From assembly GCA_964653435.1 (NCBI GenBank), contig CAZZFA010000018.1, positions 1-64,000 on the forward strand: DNA of 64,000 nt, read 5' to 3'. This document shows positions 16,716-25,420 of the stretch, piece after piece. Source of the stretch: CAZMVY01 sp964653435. GTDB taxonomy: Bacteria > Planctomycetota > Phycisphaerae > UBA1845 > PWPN01. The translations under genes were made by a program, and so were the position numbers. Every line of letters starts with the position of its first letter. Position 1 is the stretch's first letter. Below the pieces are notes generated by a model. The model searched no databases and was not told the DNA's origin. It was given only the letters and a program-made list of their open reading frames with translations.

Positions 16716-17378
16716 ATGTTTGAATTCCGCTGGGTCTTGCCTTCCCCGACGACGCCGCACGAGGTGGTCCTCGAGGTTCGCGCTCGTGACGGCTGGTTCG
16801 GCCCGAAGGTACTTCGCGTGGATGATCGGCCGGTATACCGACGCGGCTTCTTCAGCGGGATCGATCACAGTTTCGAACACCCGGGCGATCCGGGCGTCCG
16901 GCTGGATCTTCGCCTGGTGCGCGACGAGAGCATCGGGTGGACCCCGCAGTTGTCCTGCGGTGGGCAGGTGCTGCGCGAAGTCTCAGGTCGGCGGCCTCCG
17001 CGCGTCGTCAACCCTCCGCCGTATCTGGCCGTCGCGACCGGTCTGAGCTACCTGCTCATGTTCATGGCCGCGGTCATGCTCCCCTCGCTGCTGACGATCC
17101 TGGCGGCGCTGTGGGGCCAGGGGGGCTACCGGCCGCGCCCGGGGTATGACCCGCTTCGCGACGTCTATGCGTGGGGTATCCCGCTGGCGGCGATGGCCGT
17201 CTGTCTGCTGGGGTTCTGGAACATGCGTCGGTGGGGCGTCCGGGCGCTGGCCGCGGTCATCCTGGCGGAAGCTGCCGGCATCCTCGTGTTTGGTGCGCCA
17301 TTGAGCTGGGGTCCGATCCTCTGGCAGGCGGTCCTGCTGGCGTTGGGTGCGGCGAGCTATCGAAGGATGCTGGGATGA
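16716..17378 (+). CDS. Hypothetical membrane protein coupled to the GlpT-like gene
   Basis: A 220-residue protein of unrecognised family. Residues 1-105 are soluble, with a beta-rich pattern (FEFRWVLPSPTTPHEVVLEV at the start). Residues 108-215 hold about four hydrophobic segments: a long pair near 109-132, another near 150-170, and two near 176-218 that end in ASYRRMLG. It has no signal peptide, so the N-terminal domain should be cytoplasmic. Its stop overlaps the start of the antiporter gene by four bases (ATGA), a sign of translational coupling and of a common role, for example as an accessory subunit. I cannot assign a function. Confidence 0.65.
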   Translation: MFEFRWVLPSPTTPHEVVLEVRARDGWFGPKVLRVDDRPVYRRGFFSGIDHSFEHPGDPGVRLDLRLVRDESIGWTPQLSCGGQVLREVSGRRPPRVVNPPPYLAVATGLSYLLMFMAAVMLPSLLTILAALWGQGGYRPRPGYDPLRDVYAWGIPLAAMAVCLLGFWNMRRWGVRALAAVILAEAAGILVFGAPLSWGPILWQAVLLALGAASYRRMLG

Positions 17379-18832
17379 ACGACAGGCACCGGCCATCGCA
17401 CGCGGGGGAAGGCGGGCAGGCGCCCGCCGGTGCCGTGTCGCCGCCGGTCCGTTCGGATACGGCGATCTTCGAGCACCAGCCGGGCTTCCGCGCCCGGCGC
17501 GGGATCAACTGGTTCCTGCTCGGGCTGATGTATGCCGCGTACTACACCTGCCGCTACAACATCTCCATTGCCGCCCCGGGCATCCTCGACGAGTTCGGCT
17601 TCAGCCGGATGCGGTTCGGGCTGATCAACACGGGGCGCCATTGGTCCTACGCCATCGGGCAGGTCTGCAACGGGCTGTTCACCGACCGGCTGGGCGGGAA
17701 ACAGTCGATGGCGATCGGGGCGATCCTGACGATGGTTCTGAGCCTGCTCTTCGGGCTCGGTTCGTACACGGGAGCGGGCACGGCCCTGGCGTTGTTCATT
17801 CTGATCCGGTGCCTCGACGGCTACGCGCAGGCGTTCGGCGCGCCGGGCATGATCAAGGTGAACACCGCCTGGTTCCCGCGGCGCGAGCGCGGGCGGTTTG
17901 CCGGCGTATTCGGGCTGATGATTCAGTTCGGGCAGATCACGATCAACAACATCGGTCCGTTGCTGCTCGCGGGCTTCTCGGTGCCGCTGATCTTCACAAC
18001 GCTGCACATCGGCGGCAACTGGCGCTGGCTGTTCTGGTTTCCGCCGTGCATCGTGGGCGTCGTGCTGATCCTGATGTACGCCTTCGTCCGGAACAACCCG
18101 GAGGAGGCCGGCTACCACGTCGCGCATGATCCCGCCGAGGTCGAGGCGGATGAGGCGGTCGGCGAGCGGGTCCTGCTGCGCGACGTCTTCCGAACGATCG
18201 TCGGCAAAAAGATGGTCTGGATCACGGCGGCCGCGTACTTCTGCACGGGTGTGGTGCGGACGGCGCAATTCGATTGGTGGGTGGTGTACTTCAAGGAGGC
18301 GTGGGGGCTGCCGATCGACGCCGCGCCGCTGGTGAAGATCACCGGCGCGCTGCTGCCGATCATGGCCTTCCTCGGGTCCATCGCATCGGGGTTCATCTCG
18401 GACATCCTGTTTCGCGGCAAGCGGGCCCCCGTCGCGATGGGATTGTACGCCGTGGAGAGCGCGGTCATTCTCACCGGGGCACTGATGCTCGGCTGGTCGA
18501 GGACCGCCGGGCCGGGACTCGCAGCCATGTTCATGGTGCTGATCTCGCTCACCTGCAACTCAACCCACTCGATCCTTGGCACGGCGGCGGCGATGGACCT
18601 CGGCGGGCGGAAGATGGCCGGATTCGCTTCGGGCGTCATCGACTCGTTTCAATACATCGGCGCCGGCCTGGCCGGGTTCGGTCTGGGCAGCCTGATCGAC
18701 TACACCGTGCGGCAGACAAGTCTGGGGTGGAATGCCTGGTTCTACTTCATGCTCCCGTTCAGCCTCAGCGGTATGATCCTGATGGGCATCATTTCGTATC
18801 GTCTGCGCGGCCACGAGGTCGTGGCCGGCTGA
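17375..18832 (+). CDS. Organophosphate:phosphate antiporter-like MFS transporter (GlpT/UhpT family)
   Basis: A 485-residue major facilitator with twelve predicted membrane segments. The first helix region reads LGLMYAAYYTCRYNISIAAP, matching the GlpT/UhpT pattern in which an Arg in helix I binds phosphate. DGYAQAFGAPGMIKVNTAWF matches the family signature near helix IV-V. GlpT-like proteins swap glycerol-3-phosphate or a hexose phosphate for inorganic phosphate at the inner membrane. The N-terminal 45 residues are hydrophilic and proline-rich. The start at 17375 overlaps the previous stop as ATGA; upstream in-frame starts lie inside that gene. The substrate is not certain. Confidence 0.87.
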   Translation: MNDRHRPSHAGEGGQAPAGAVSPPVRSDTAIFEHQPGFRARRGINWFLLGLMYAAYYTCRYNISIAAPGILDEFGFSRMRFGLINTGRHWSYAIGQVCNGLFTDRLGGKQSMAIGAILTMVLSLLFGLGSYTGAGTALALFILIRCLDGYAQAFGAPGMIKVNTAWFPRRERGRFAGVFGLMIQFGQITINNIGPLLLAGFSVPLIFTTLHIGGNWRWLFWFPPCIVGVVLILMYAFVRNNPEEAGYHVAHDPAEVEADEAVGERVLLRDVFRTIVGKKMVWITAAAYFCTGVVRTAQFDWWVVYFKEAWGLPIDAAPLVKITGALLPIMAFLGSIASGFISDILFRGKRAPVAMGLYAVESAVILTGALMLGWSRTAGPGLAAMFMVLISLTCNSTHSILGTAAAMDLGGRKMAGFASGVIDSFQYIGAGLAGFGLGSLIDYTVRQTSLGWNAWFYFMLPFSLSGMILMGIISYRLRGHEVVAG

Positions 18833-18854
18833 CCGCCTCCGCGGATCGGCCGCC

Positions 18855-18882
18855 TTGATTCCGGCGGGGAAATCGCTATTCT
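18855..18882 (+). promoter_or_regulatory. Candidate promoter of the SPOR-like/small basic protein pair
   Basis: TTGATT (18855-18860), 16-base spacer, TATTCT (18877-18882), about 50 bases before the start at 18932. Confidence 0.45.
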
Positions 18883-18931
18883 TGGGCGAACAGGACATCC
18901 TGCGGCCCGCTGGGAACTGAGGTAGTTTGCC

Positions 18932-19990
18932 GTGGCGAAATCCAAATACGCTCCTGCGCTGTTTGAAAAACTTCAGCAGCAAACGGAGCAGCGCCGCCGG
19001 AAAGCCATTTCCTTGCCGAAATGGTGGAGAAACGCGGTGGGCGCGCGCCATTCCGAGCCGTCGGCGGTCGAGATGACCCTGCCGAGGCAGTTGCCCACCT
19101 CGCCGACACCGACGCCTGTGGGGTCATTGCCCGCTGCGCCTGCTGCGGCAAAGGTGGTTGAATCACACGCGGTTGCCGAGGAGCCGGTCGTGCCGACCGC
19201 GGCGGCGGAGCGAACCGCGATGCCTTCGCCGGCGCCGTCAGCGGACGAAACGCGAGGCTTGACGGGCATTTTGCGGCGTCTGGAGAAGGTGCTGCGGTAC
19301 GACGGCCGGCGATTCGAGTTATCGCTCAGTCTGGTCGGCGCGGTGGTCGTGGCAGGGGGCCTCGTCCTGGCGCTGGTTGCCAGTTATCAGCTCGGTAAGC
19401 GGGCAGGTTCCCCCGTTCGCGGCGTTGCCGGGCAGGTGAAGCCCGGCCTCGAGGCGGGGTTCGACGTTCCCGTGGCCGGGCAGAGCGAGGCGGCGGCGCG
19501 GGGGACAGGCAACGTGGCCGAGATGGAATCGGCACCGCCTCCGGTGCCTGTGCGGTCGGTGCCGCCGGCCGAGCAGCCCGCCGCCTCCGGCGCGGAGAAC
19601 AAGGCGGAGGTGTCGCTACCTGCGGCTCCGCCGGCGGTAGCGGCCGCTCGTGTGGCGGGCCTGAACTATATCATCGTGGAGCGGTTCCACACCGGCCTGC
19701 CGCAGGTAAAGGTCATGCAGGATGCCCGGCGGCACGCGGAACAGGCTCAAAGTTGGCTCGCGGAGCGCGGGTTGCAGACAGCGATCTACCCGATGAGCAA
19801 CGGCAAGGGGTACGAGCTCTGGACGGTGCAGGGCTTCAAGTACCCCGAGCAGACGGCGCAATGCGAGGAACTCGCGGACAGGATCCGCAGTTACGGCAAG
19901 CTGTACGCGAAGGATGGTCACTATCTGTTCGGGTGCGAGATTCGGAAGTACCAGGGCTCGGCTGACGGCCGTGGCAGGAGTCGTGAGTAA
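18932..19990 (+). CDS. Single-pass membrane protein with a SPOR-like C-terminal region
   Basis: A 352-residue protein. The N-terminus is MAKSKYAPALFEKL, a start that I associate with planctomycete proteins of unknown role. Residues 45-105 are low-complexity, rich in Pro and Ala. One membrane segment lies at about 131-154 (SLVGAVVVAGGLVLALVASY), then a second Pro/Ala linker. The C-terminal 100 residues (from about LNYIIVERFHTGL, through HAEQAQSWLAERGLQTAIY, to KGYELWTVQGFKY) look like a SPOR-type fold, which binds denuded peptidoglycan at division sites; that likeness is structural and unproven. Its stop overlaps the next start by one base (TAATG). The start at 18932 is a GTG. Confidence 0.65.
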   Translation: MAKSKYAPALFEKLQQQTEQRRRKAISLPKWWRNAVGARHSEPSAVEMTLPRQLPTSPTPTPVGSLPAAPAAAKVVESHAVAEEPVVPTAAAERTAMPSPAPSADETRGLTGILRRLEKVLRYDGRRFELSLSLVGAVVVAGGLVLALVASYQLGKRAGSPVRGVAGQVKPGLEAGFDVPVAGQSEAAARGTGNVAEMESAPPPVPVRSVPPAEQPAASGAENKAEVSLPAAPPAVAAARVAGLNYIIVERFHTGLPQVKVMQDARRHAEQAQSWLAERGLQTAIYPMSNGKGYELWTVQGFKYPEQTAQCEELADRIRSYGKLYAKDGHYLFGCEIRKYQGSADGRGRSRE

Positions 19991-20301
19991 TGTCGATACA
20001 TCGATCATTGAAGGCTCGTAACGCGCTGGAACGGCATCGCAACGTGTTGTCGCGGGCCGAGCGGATCAAGTATCTCAAGGACCAGGAGAAGTGGGACGAC
20101 AGCCGCAGCGTCTTCGGTCTGCCGAAGGTCGCCCACCGCAAGGCTGCCGTTGCGAAGCCGAAGAAGGCGGCGGCGGCGGAAGGCGCGGAGGGCGCTGTGG
20201 CGGCCGAGGCGGCCGGTGCGCCGGCGGCGGGCGCCGAGCCGGCCAAGGAGGCCAAGCCTGCGGCGAAAGAGACCAAGGCCCCGGCCAAGGACAAGAAGTA
20301 A
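19990..20301 (+). CDS. PVC-type small basic protein with Ala/Lys-rich tail
   Basis: A 103-residue protein. The first 58 residues, MSIHRSLKARNALERHRNVL then SRAERIKYLKDQEKW and SVFGLPKVAHRK, match the small basic protein family (TIGR04137) known from Planctomycetes, Verrucomicrobia and relatives, whose function is not established. The last 45 residues are an Ala/Lys/Pro tail, like a histone H1 tail, so nucleic-acid binding is possible. It overlaps the preceding stop by one base, implying coupled translation with the SPOR-like protein. It is the best taxonomic marker in the window. Confidence 0.85.
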   Translation: MSIHRSLKARNALERHRNVLSRAERIKYLKDQEKWDDSRSVFGLPKVAHRKAAVAKPKKAAAAEGAEGAVAAEAAGAPAAGAEPAKEAKPAAKETKAPAKDKK

Positions 20302-20457
20302 TGTCGCGCTTCGCGCGGGCGGCCGTGGCGCGTTCTCCGCTTTGAGCCCGTCCGCGGTGATTCGGCCACGATCGGGTCGGCAGCGTGGTGCCGGGGGGTT
20401 GCCGCGGCGAAGTGGTCGGCCGGGCGCAGCGGATCGGCAGTTGGAAGGCTTGGCGCG

Positions 20458-21585
20458 ATGTCTATCGAGCGGTTCATCTCGCAGCGGTGCAACGCGGTCG
20501 ATGCCTCGGGCATCCGCAAGGTCTTCGACCTCGGCGCGAAGCTCTCTGATCCGATCAACCTCTCGATCGGCCAGCCGGACTTTGACGTGCCGGAGCCGAT
20601 CAAGGCGGCGGCGATCGAGGCGATCCGGGCCGGCCGTAACGGCTATACGGTTACACAGGGGATCCCGGCGCTCCGGGAGCGCATCGAGGCCGGCCTCAAG
20701 GCGCAGTACGGCTCGCTGGACGGGACGGGCGTGCTGGTCACGTCCGGCGTCAGCGGCGGCATCCAGCTCGCGTTGATGGTGCTGCTCGACCCCGGCGACG
20801 AGGTCATCATCCCGGACCCGTACTTCGTGATCTACAAGCACGCCGTGCGCCTTCTCGGCGGTACGCCGGTCTTTGTGGATACCTATCCCGATTTCCGCCT
20901 GCGGATGGACCGGGTCGAGGCCGCCATCACGCCGCGGTCGAAGGTACTGGTGCTGGCTTCGCCCTCGAATCCGACGGGCATCGTGCTTTCCGACGAGGAA
21001 CTGAGGCAGGCGGCCGAGCTGGCCGAGCGGCACAACCTGATCGTGCTCTGCGACGAGATCTACGAGAAGCTCTGCTACGACGGCCCGTGTCCGAGCGGCT
21101 GGCGATACGCGCCGCACCGCACGATCCTGCTTCGCGGGTTCGGCAAGTCGAGCGGCATGACCGGCTGGCGTCTCGGTTACGCGGCCGGACCGAAGCCGCT
21201 CATCGACGCGATGACGAAGCTCCAGCAGTACACCTTCGTCTGCGCCCCGAGCGTTGTGCAGTACGCCGGCGTCGTCGCGATGGATACGCCGATTACGGAA
21301 CACGTCAACGAGTTCCGGCGCCGGCGTGACTTCGTGTACAACGCGCTCAAGGACTGCTACGAGGTGACGCGGCCGGGCGGCGGATTCTACTTCTTCCCGA
21401 AGGTCCCTGCCGGTTACCCGAACGGTGCGGCGTTCGTCGAGCAGGCCATCGCGCGGAACCTGCTGATCATCCCGGGCAACGTCTTCTCCGAGCGGGACAC
21501 CCACTTCCGCCTGAGCTACGCGGCGAAGCAGAGCGCGCTGGAACGCGGCTGCGAGATCCTCTGCGACATGGCCCGGCGCCGATAG
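20458..21585 (+). CDS. Class I/II aminotransferase (aspartate aminotransferase-like)
   Basis: A 375-residue PLP enzyme. LSIGQPDFDVPEPIKAAA (residues 35-52) is the N-terminal substrate motif, ASPSNPTGIV (168-177) holds the Asn that contacts PLP, LCDEIYEKL (198-206) contains the Asp and Tyr, and GFGKSSGMTGWRLG (227-240) contains the Schiff-base Lys230. RLSYA near the C-terminus supplies the carboxylate-binding Arg. It resembles the Ib aspartate aminotransferase group. Which amino acid it uses cannot be settled. No biosynthetic neighbours are evident. ATG at 20458 follows GGAAGG at a good distance. Confidence 0.9.
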   Translation: MSIERFISQRCNAVDASGIRKVFDLGAKLSDPINLSIGQPDFDVPEPIKAAAIEAIRAGRNGYTVTQGIPALRERIEAGLKAQYGSLDGTGVLVTSGVSGGIQLALMVLLDPGDEVIIPDPYFVIYKHAVRLLGGTPVFVDTYPDFRLRMDRVEAAITPRSKVLVLASPSNPTGIVLSDEELRQAAELAERHNLIVLCDEIYEKLCYDGPCPSGWRYAPHRTILLRGFGKSSGMTGWRLGYAAGPKPLIDAMTKLQQYTFVCAPSVVQYAGVVAMDTPITEHVNEFRRRRDFVYNALKDCYEVTRPGGGFYFFPKVPAGYPNGAAFVEQAIARNLLIIPGNVFSERDTHFRLSYAAKQSALERGCEILCDMARRR

Positions 21586-21764
21586 TCCGGCGCAGGTGGC
21601 GGCCCGCGGGCCGCTGCGGGAGAACCGTCTCGCGGCCGGCCCGTGCGGGCGGACGAGGGCGGATCCCCTGTAGGCCGGGGCGCAACCACTCGCGCCTGCG
21701 CGTTTTCAGAAGGGTGGTTTCGCGGTTCGGCGTACCGGCGTGTACGCGGCGGCCGGAGGCGGCG

Positions 21765-22235
21765 ATGCTCGATATCCGGATGATGAAAGACGACGAGTGC
21801 GGCGAGGTGAGCCGCCTTTTGCGCGCCTGCTTCGAGTGGCTTGCCGACCGCGAGGGATTCAACGCGACGCAGCGGGATTTCCTGCTGAATCAGCGATCGT
21901 CGGAGCAGACGGTTCGCGAGGAGGCCAGGACTCGTCCGCATCTGGTCGCTTGCGAGAACGGGGCGATTCTCGGCATGGTCGTCGTGAATGGCAATGAGAT
22001 TTCGCGTCTGTACGTGCATCCGAAACATCACCGGCGGGGCGTCGGGCGGGCCTTGTTTGAGGCGGCCGTGAACCGGATTCGCGAGGCGGGCTTCACCGAG
22101 GTGAAGCTCGGCGCGCTCGTCGACGGCGCCGTCGCCTTCTACAAGGCGATGGGCATGTCGGTCGTTGGACATGAGCCGTATGAGCCGGAGATCTTTCTCG
22201 GGCGCGAGGTCCGGCTCATGAGCAAACGCCTCTGA
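21765..22235 (+). CDS. GNAT-family N-acetyltransferase
   Basis: A 156-residue single-domain GNAT. ISRLYVHPKHHRRGVGRALF in the middle is motif A, with R-R-G-V-G for acetyl-CoA. ALVDGAVAFYKAMGM is motif B, which carries the family Tyr. The start at 21765 is supported by GGAGGCGG just upstream. A 50-base upstream extension is open but unlikely. Substrate unknown. Confidence 0.85.
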   Translation: MLDIRMMKDDECGEVSRLLRACFEWLADREGFNATQRDFLLNQRSSEQTVREEARTRPHLVACENGAILGMVVVNGNEISRLYVHPKHHRRGVGRALFEAAVNRIREAGFTEVKLGALVDGAVAFYKAMGMSVVGHEPYEPEIFLGREVRLMSKRL

Positions 22236-22307
22236 CGAGCGCCCTCTGCGTATGCATGGTCGTGGAGGCAGCGGTCTCCGGGCCGCAGCGACGCCGGCCG
22301 GACACGG

Positions 22308-23858
22308 CTACTGTCCCTTCGGAGGCCGCCTGCGCGAGGCGATCCGATACCCGATTGCCAGCACGAAGACCAGCAGGATCAGTTGCGCGGCCCGCCACGC
22401 GATGTGGTCGGTCAGGCTTCGCGCATGCAACGAGGTGTGATCCACGACGCCGAGCACGCGCCCGTTGACATCCTGCAGGCGGTCGGTGAGTCCCTGGGAC
22501 TCGACCGTCGCGCGGACCTCCGCCGTGAGCGCCCGCAGTTCGCGCGCGGCAGCGGTCAGGGCGTCGGCCGTGTCGCGGTAGTCCAGGATTTCGAACGGCC
22601 GGTCCGCGGGCGCCGTAGTTGTCGCAGCGGCCGCAGACGCCGAAGGCGACGCCGACAGCACCGGCGCCGGCGGCGGCAATGGCGACGCCGTGGATGTTGC
22701 CGTCGCCGGCGGTTGGCCGTCCAGGGGATACTTGTCGTGGCGGATGTTCTGAATCGTCTGTTCGATCTGCCGCGCGGTGCCCTCCCAGGCGCGCCCGGCC
22801 TGGGCCACGCTCTGCCCGGTCCGCTCAACCGAGGCGGAGGCGGCGTTGACCTGCTGCAGCGTGCGCTCGACGGCCGTGGCGGTCTTTTCCGCCCGTTCGA
22901 GGGTGGCTTGTATGCCCGCCTGCCGCGTGTCGATTTCGGTGAGCAGCGCCGAGGCCTGCCCACGCAGTTCCCCGGGTAGTTTCTGCGCGGTTTCGGCCAA
23001 TTGGGCCGCGCTCCCGGAGAACTGAGCGAAACTTGCCAGGAACGACAGCAGGAGGTCGTTCTGCTCCAGGTCCAGCAGGAGAAGCTGCAACTGCCAGCGG
23101 ACGGATTCGGGCAGGTCCTCCACGACATCGGTGAAGCGATCGCCCACATCTCCCAGGCTGCGGATCGCACTGGCGCCCTGGTCGATTCCCTCGGCGACGC
23201 GAAACGGCGCCAGAGGGATGTTCAGGATCGACGTCAGGGGGCCGGCGATGCCCTCGCGCGTGGCGGGCGAGCGGACGACCGCGTCGGAGAACATGTCATG
23301 CATCGGGTGTTCGCGCGCGAAGGTGTCTACCTGTTCGTTCGCCTTCGCGAACACGTCGGCCGGAAGAAATGATCGCCCCACGCGCTCGATGTCGGACTCG
23401 ATTCTTCTGGCCGCCTCGACTGCGATCGTCTGGTTCTCGGCGAAGAAGTTCCGTCCGTCGCCCGTTTCGAGGAATTGCGTCATGCGCACCGCGAGCGTCC
23501 AGCATTCGACGAAGGCTTTGAGCGGGTCCGCGTTCTTGAGCGCGGCGTTGTTGGCGGCGATCATCCGCACCTTCCATGTCAGGGTGATCCGCCTGGTGGC
23601 GGGGCCGGGCATACGGGCATCGATCTCGGTCGTCGCCTGCTTGATGGTCGATTCGAAGAAGTCGTCGTACTCCTCCAGCGCGCTGCGAAGATCCTCTTTC
23701 GAGATCTGCTCGGAGGCAGGGGCGGCCACGCCGCGAGGCCCGGAGGTCCGTGGCGCGACGCAACCGGACGGGAACAGGGTCGCAGCCGCGAGCAGCAGGC
23801 TCGCGCAGACGACCCGCCGCCTGACCGGCGGACCGGCGGGCTCCTCCGCTCGGTTCAT
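22308..23858 (-). CDS. Lipoprotein with coiled coil and C-terminal membrane segment, unknown function
   Basis: A 516-residue protein that I do not recognise. The N-terminus is a lipoprotein signal ending in FPSGC, so it should be lipid-anchored. Residues 40-250 are mostly helical and polar, with LRSALEEYDDFFESTIKQAT near the start. Residues 270-390 include a heptad-like stretch (LLTEIDTRQAGIQATLERAE), then a Pro/Ala/Thr linker. The end has one membrane segment (AAQLILLVFVLAIGYRIAS) and a short basic tail. A protein tethered at both ends could span the periplasm. The ATG at 23858 is chosen because it puts the signal at the N-terminus. Confidence 0.6.
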   Translation of the reverse strand: MNRAEEPAGPPVRRRVVCASLLLAAATLFPSGCVAPRTSGPRGVAAPASEQISKEDLRSALEEYDDFFESTIKQATTEIDARMPGPATRRITLTWKVRMIAANNAALKNADPLKAFVECWTLAVRMTQFLETGDGRNFFAENQTIAVEAARRIESDIERVGRSFLPADVFAKANEQVDTFAREHPMHDMFSDAVVRSPATREGIAGPLTSILNIPLAPFRVAEGIDQGASAIRSLGDVGDRFTDVVEDLPESVRWQLQLLLLDLEQNDLLLSFLASFAQFSGSAAQLAETAQKLPGELRGQASALLTEIDTRQAGIQATLERAEKTATAVERTLQQVNAASASVERTGQSVAQAGRAWEGTARQIEQTIQNIRHDKYPLDGQPPATATSTASPLPPPAPVLSASPSASAAAATTTAPADRPFEILDYRDTADALTAAARELRALTAEVRATVESQGLTDRLQDVNGRVLGVVDHTSLHARSLTDHIAWRAAQLILLVFVLAIGYRIASRRRPPKGQ

Positions 23859-23977
23859 CGTCTCGCTCCGGTTGAGGCGTTCCGGACCGTGTCCGAACCG
23901 CCCGGCGCTGAATCGGTGTGTCCCACGATGGTACATCGGCGGACCGGGCCGCCTGACTGAAGGGCCGGCGGCCGTCC

Positions 23978-24949
23978 TCAGGTGGCGGGCTTGCCGGCGC
24001 CGCTCGACTGCCGGCGGGTGATCCAGGCGTTCTTGAGCGTGCTCCTGACCACGCGCGGCAGCGAAAACCCGATGGGAAGGGGCTGGGGAAACCGGAAGTC
24101 GCGTACCCGCACGGCCTCGATCGGCGCGCCGACCACGTCAATGCGGCCGCGTTGAGGCACGCCCACACCGAGTTCCGCGGCGGCCACAAGCGTGCGCACG
24201 CGGTGCGGCTCGGCACCGATGATCTCGCACGCAATCCGTTCCAGGGCGGCCGCGTCCGTCGAGGCCAGGACGAGCCCGATCGGGCGCGGGTCGCCGCGGA
24301 TCGGCCCGTTGCCTTCCTGCCCGACGATGGCGTCCATGACGGTCAGCGCGGGGCGGATCAGCGCGTGGACCTCGCACAGCATCCGCGCGAAGTAGTTCTC
24401 GTAACTGCCCGCCTTGAAATGCCACCACGCCTTGCGCTTGCCCGGGACGCAGCCGAACATGTTCTTGATCGCCAGCGTTACGTGGAGCTGCCGGTGGGCC
24501 TTGAGCTTCGGCACGTTGATCACGGCGTCGGTCTCCCGCACGCAGCGGTCCAGGACAAAGTGCCGGTATACGCGGCCGCCGGCGTTTTCCACCTTCTCGG
24601 GATGCACGAACTCGACGAGCGGCACGCCGAGCCGCTCGAGCTCCGCCGCGAGCCCCGATTTCACCGCCGCTGCGCGGAGCGAGCCCCACGCGGGCGAGTC
24701 GCCCACGAAGGGTTTGGCGCCGCAGTCGATGAGTTGTCGGCAGATCTCGGCGACGAACAGCGGATGCGTCTGCGCCTGCTGCTCCGCCGGCGTCGCGCTG
24801 ATGCAGTTCGGTTTCACGAGGACGCGGTCACCGGACCTCACCCACCGCGTCCATCCCCCGAGCGATTCGACGGCGGTGCCGATCGCGCGAGCGATGACGT
24901 CCGGGTCGTATCGGGCGGCCGGTTGAATCACTACGCGGGCGCGATCCAT
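23978..24949 (-). CDS. DUF362 domain protein
   Basis: A 323-residue protein. The DUF362 core shows LVKPNCISATPAEQQAQTHP (residues 44-63), VGDSPAWGS (81-89), DAVINVPKLKAHRQLHVTLA (near 137) and KNMFGCVPGKRK. The ferredoxin module found at the C-terminus of some members is absent. The domain's biochemistry is poorly known; members are often near iron-sulfur or cofactor genes. The start at 24949 removes sixteen residues that lack family likeness. The neighbouring lipoprotein gene lies 40 bp beyond its 3' end on the same strand, and the pair may be one transcript. Confidence 0.8.
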   Translation of the reverse strand: MDRARVVIQPAARYDPDVIARAIGTAVESLGGWTRWVRSGDRVLVKPNCISATPAEQQAQTHPLFVAEICRQLIDCGAKPFVGDSPAWGSLRAAAVKSGLAAELERLGVPLVEFVHPEKVENAGGRVYRHFVLDRCVRETDAVINVPKLKAHRQLHVTLAIKNMFGCVPGKRKAWWHFKAGSYENYFARMLCEVHALIRPALTVMDAIVGQEGNGPIRGDPRPIGLVLASTDAAALERIACEIIGAEPHRVRTLVAAAELGVGVPQRGRIDVVGAPIEAVRVRDFRFPQPLPIGFSLPRVVRSTLKNAWITRRQSSGAGKPAT

Positions 24950-25385
24950 GCAGTTCTCCGTCGAGACGATCGTAGGACTCGCGCCCGGTCCACGCAATCC
25001 GCACGCCGGCGCCGGCGAAAGGGCCAGCGGCGAGCCATATCACGGGACATGCTCCGGCGACTGCCGCAGAGGCGACGAAACTCGCGTCGCCCGACTTGGT
25101 GGTTACCGCGGTACCGAGCAAGGTCGGGATCGCATGTCCGCTCCTCGCGCACCAATACCTCCGCCCGCCGGGAACGAGACTCCAACCTTACAGCGCCAAG
25201 CTGCTCCAAGGCCGCATGGCAGAGACTGGGAGGCAGAGGGGGAGGCCGTGTACAGCGGCGCTTTATGTGACCGCTGTGCGTGCTCGGCAGCGAGTTGCTA
25301 GGCTCGTAATTGCCTCGATTGTAACGTCATTATTTGTAGGCATTTGCAACAATAAAACAAAATAGTTTTTTGGCGTTTCTATTCG
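24950..25385. other. Intergenic, with an AT-rich tract before the 25386 promoter
   Basis: No credible gene. The last 85 bases (25300-25385) are strikingly AT-rich against the surroundings, with A/T tracts such as AAAACAAAATAGTTTTTTGG at about 25352-25371. In that position, just ahead of a near-consensus -35 box, the tract looks like an UP element that would raise promoter strength. Confidence 0.5.
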
Positions 25386-25414
25386 TTGACACACCTGGCC
25401 GATTCTGCTATAGT
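25386..25414 (+). promoter_or_regulatory. Near-consensus sigma70 promoter
   Basis: TTGACA (25386-25391), exactly 17 bases, TATAGT (25409-25414). This is the best promoter in the window. An AT-rich tract lies directly upstream. The start of transcription should be near 25421. Confidence 0.85.
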
Positions 25415-25420
25415 CCGGTT

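Noticed and set aside
24950..25300. Short frames in the gap between the DUF362 gene and the 25386 promoter
   Set aside because: Arg-rich, no ribosome binding site and no domain likeness.
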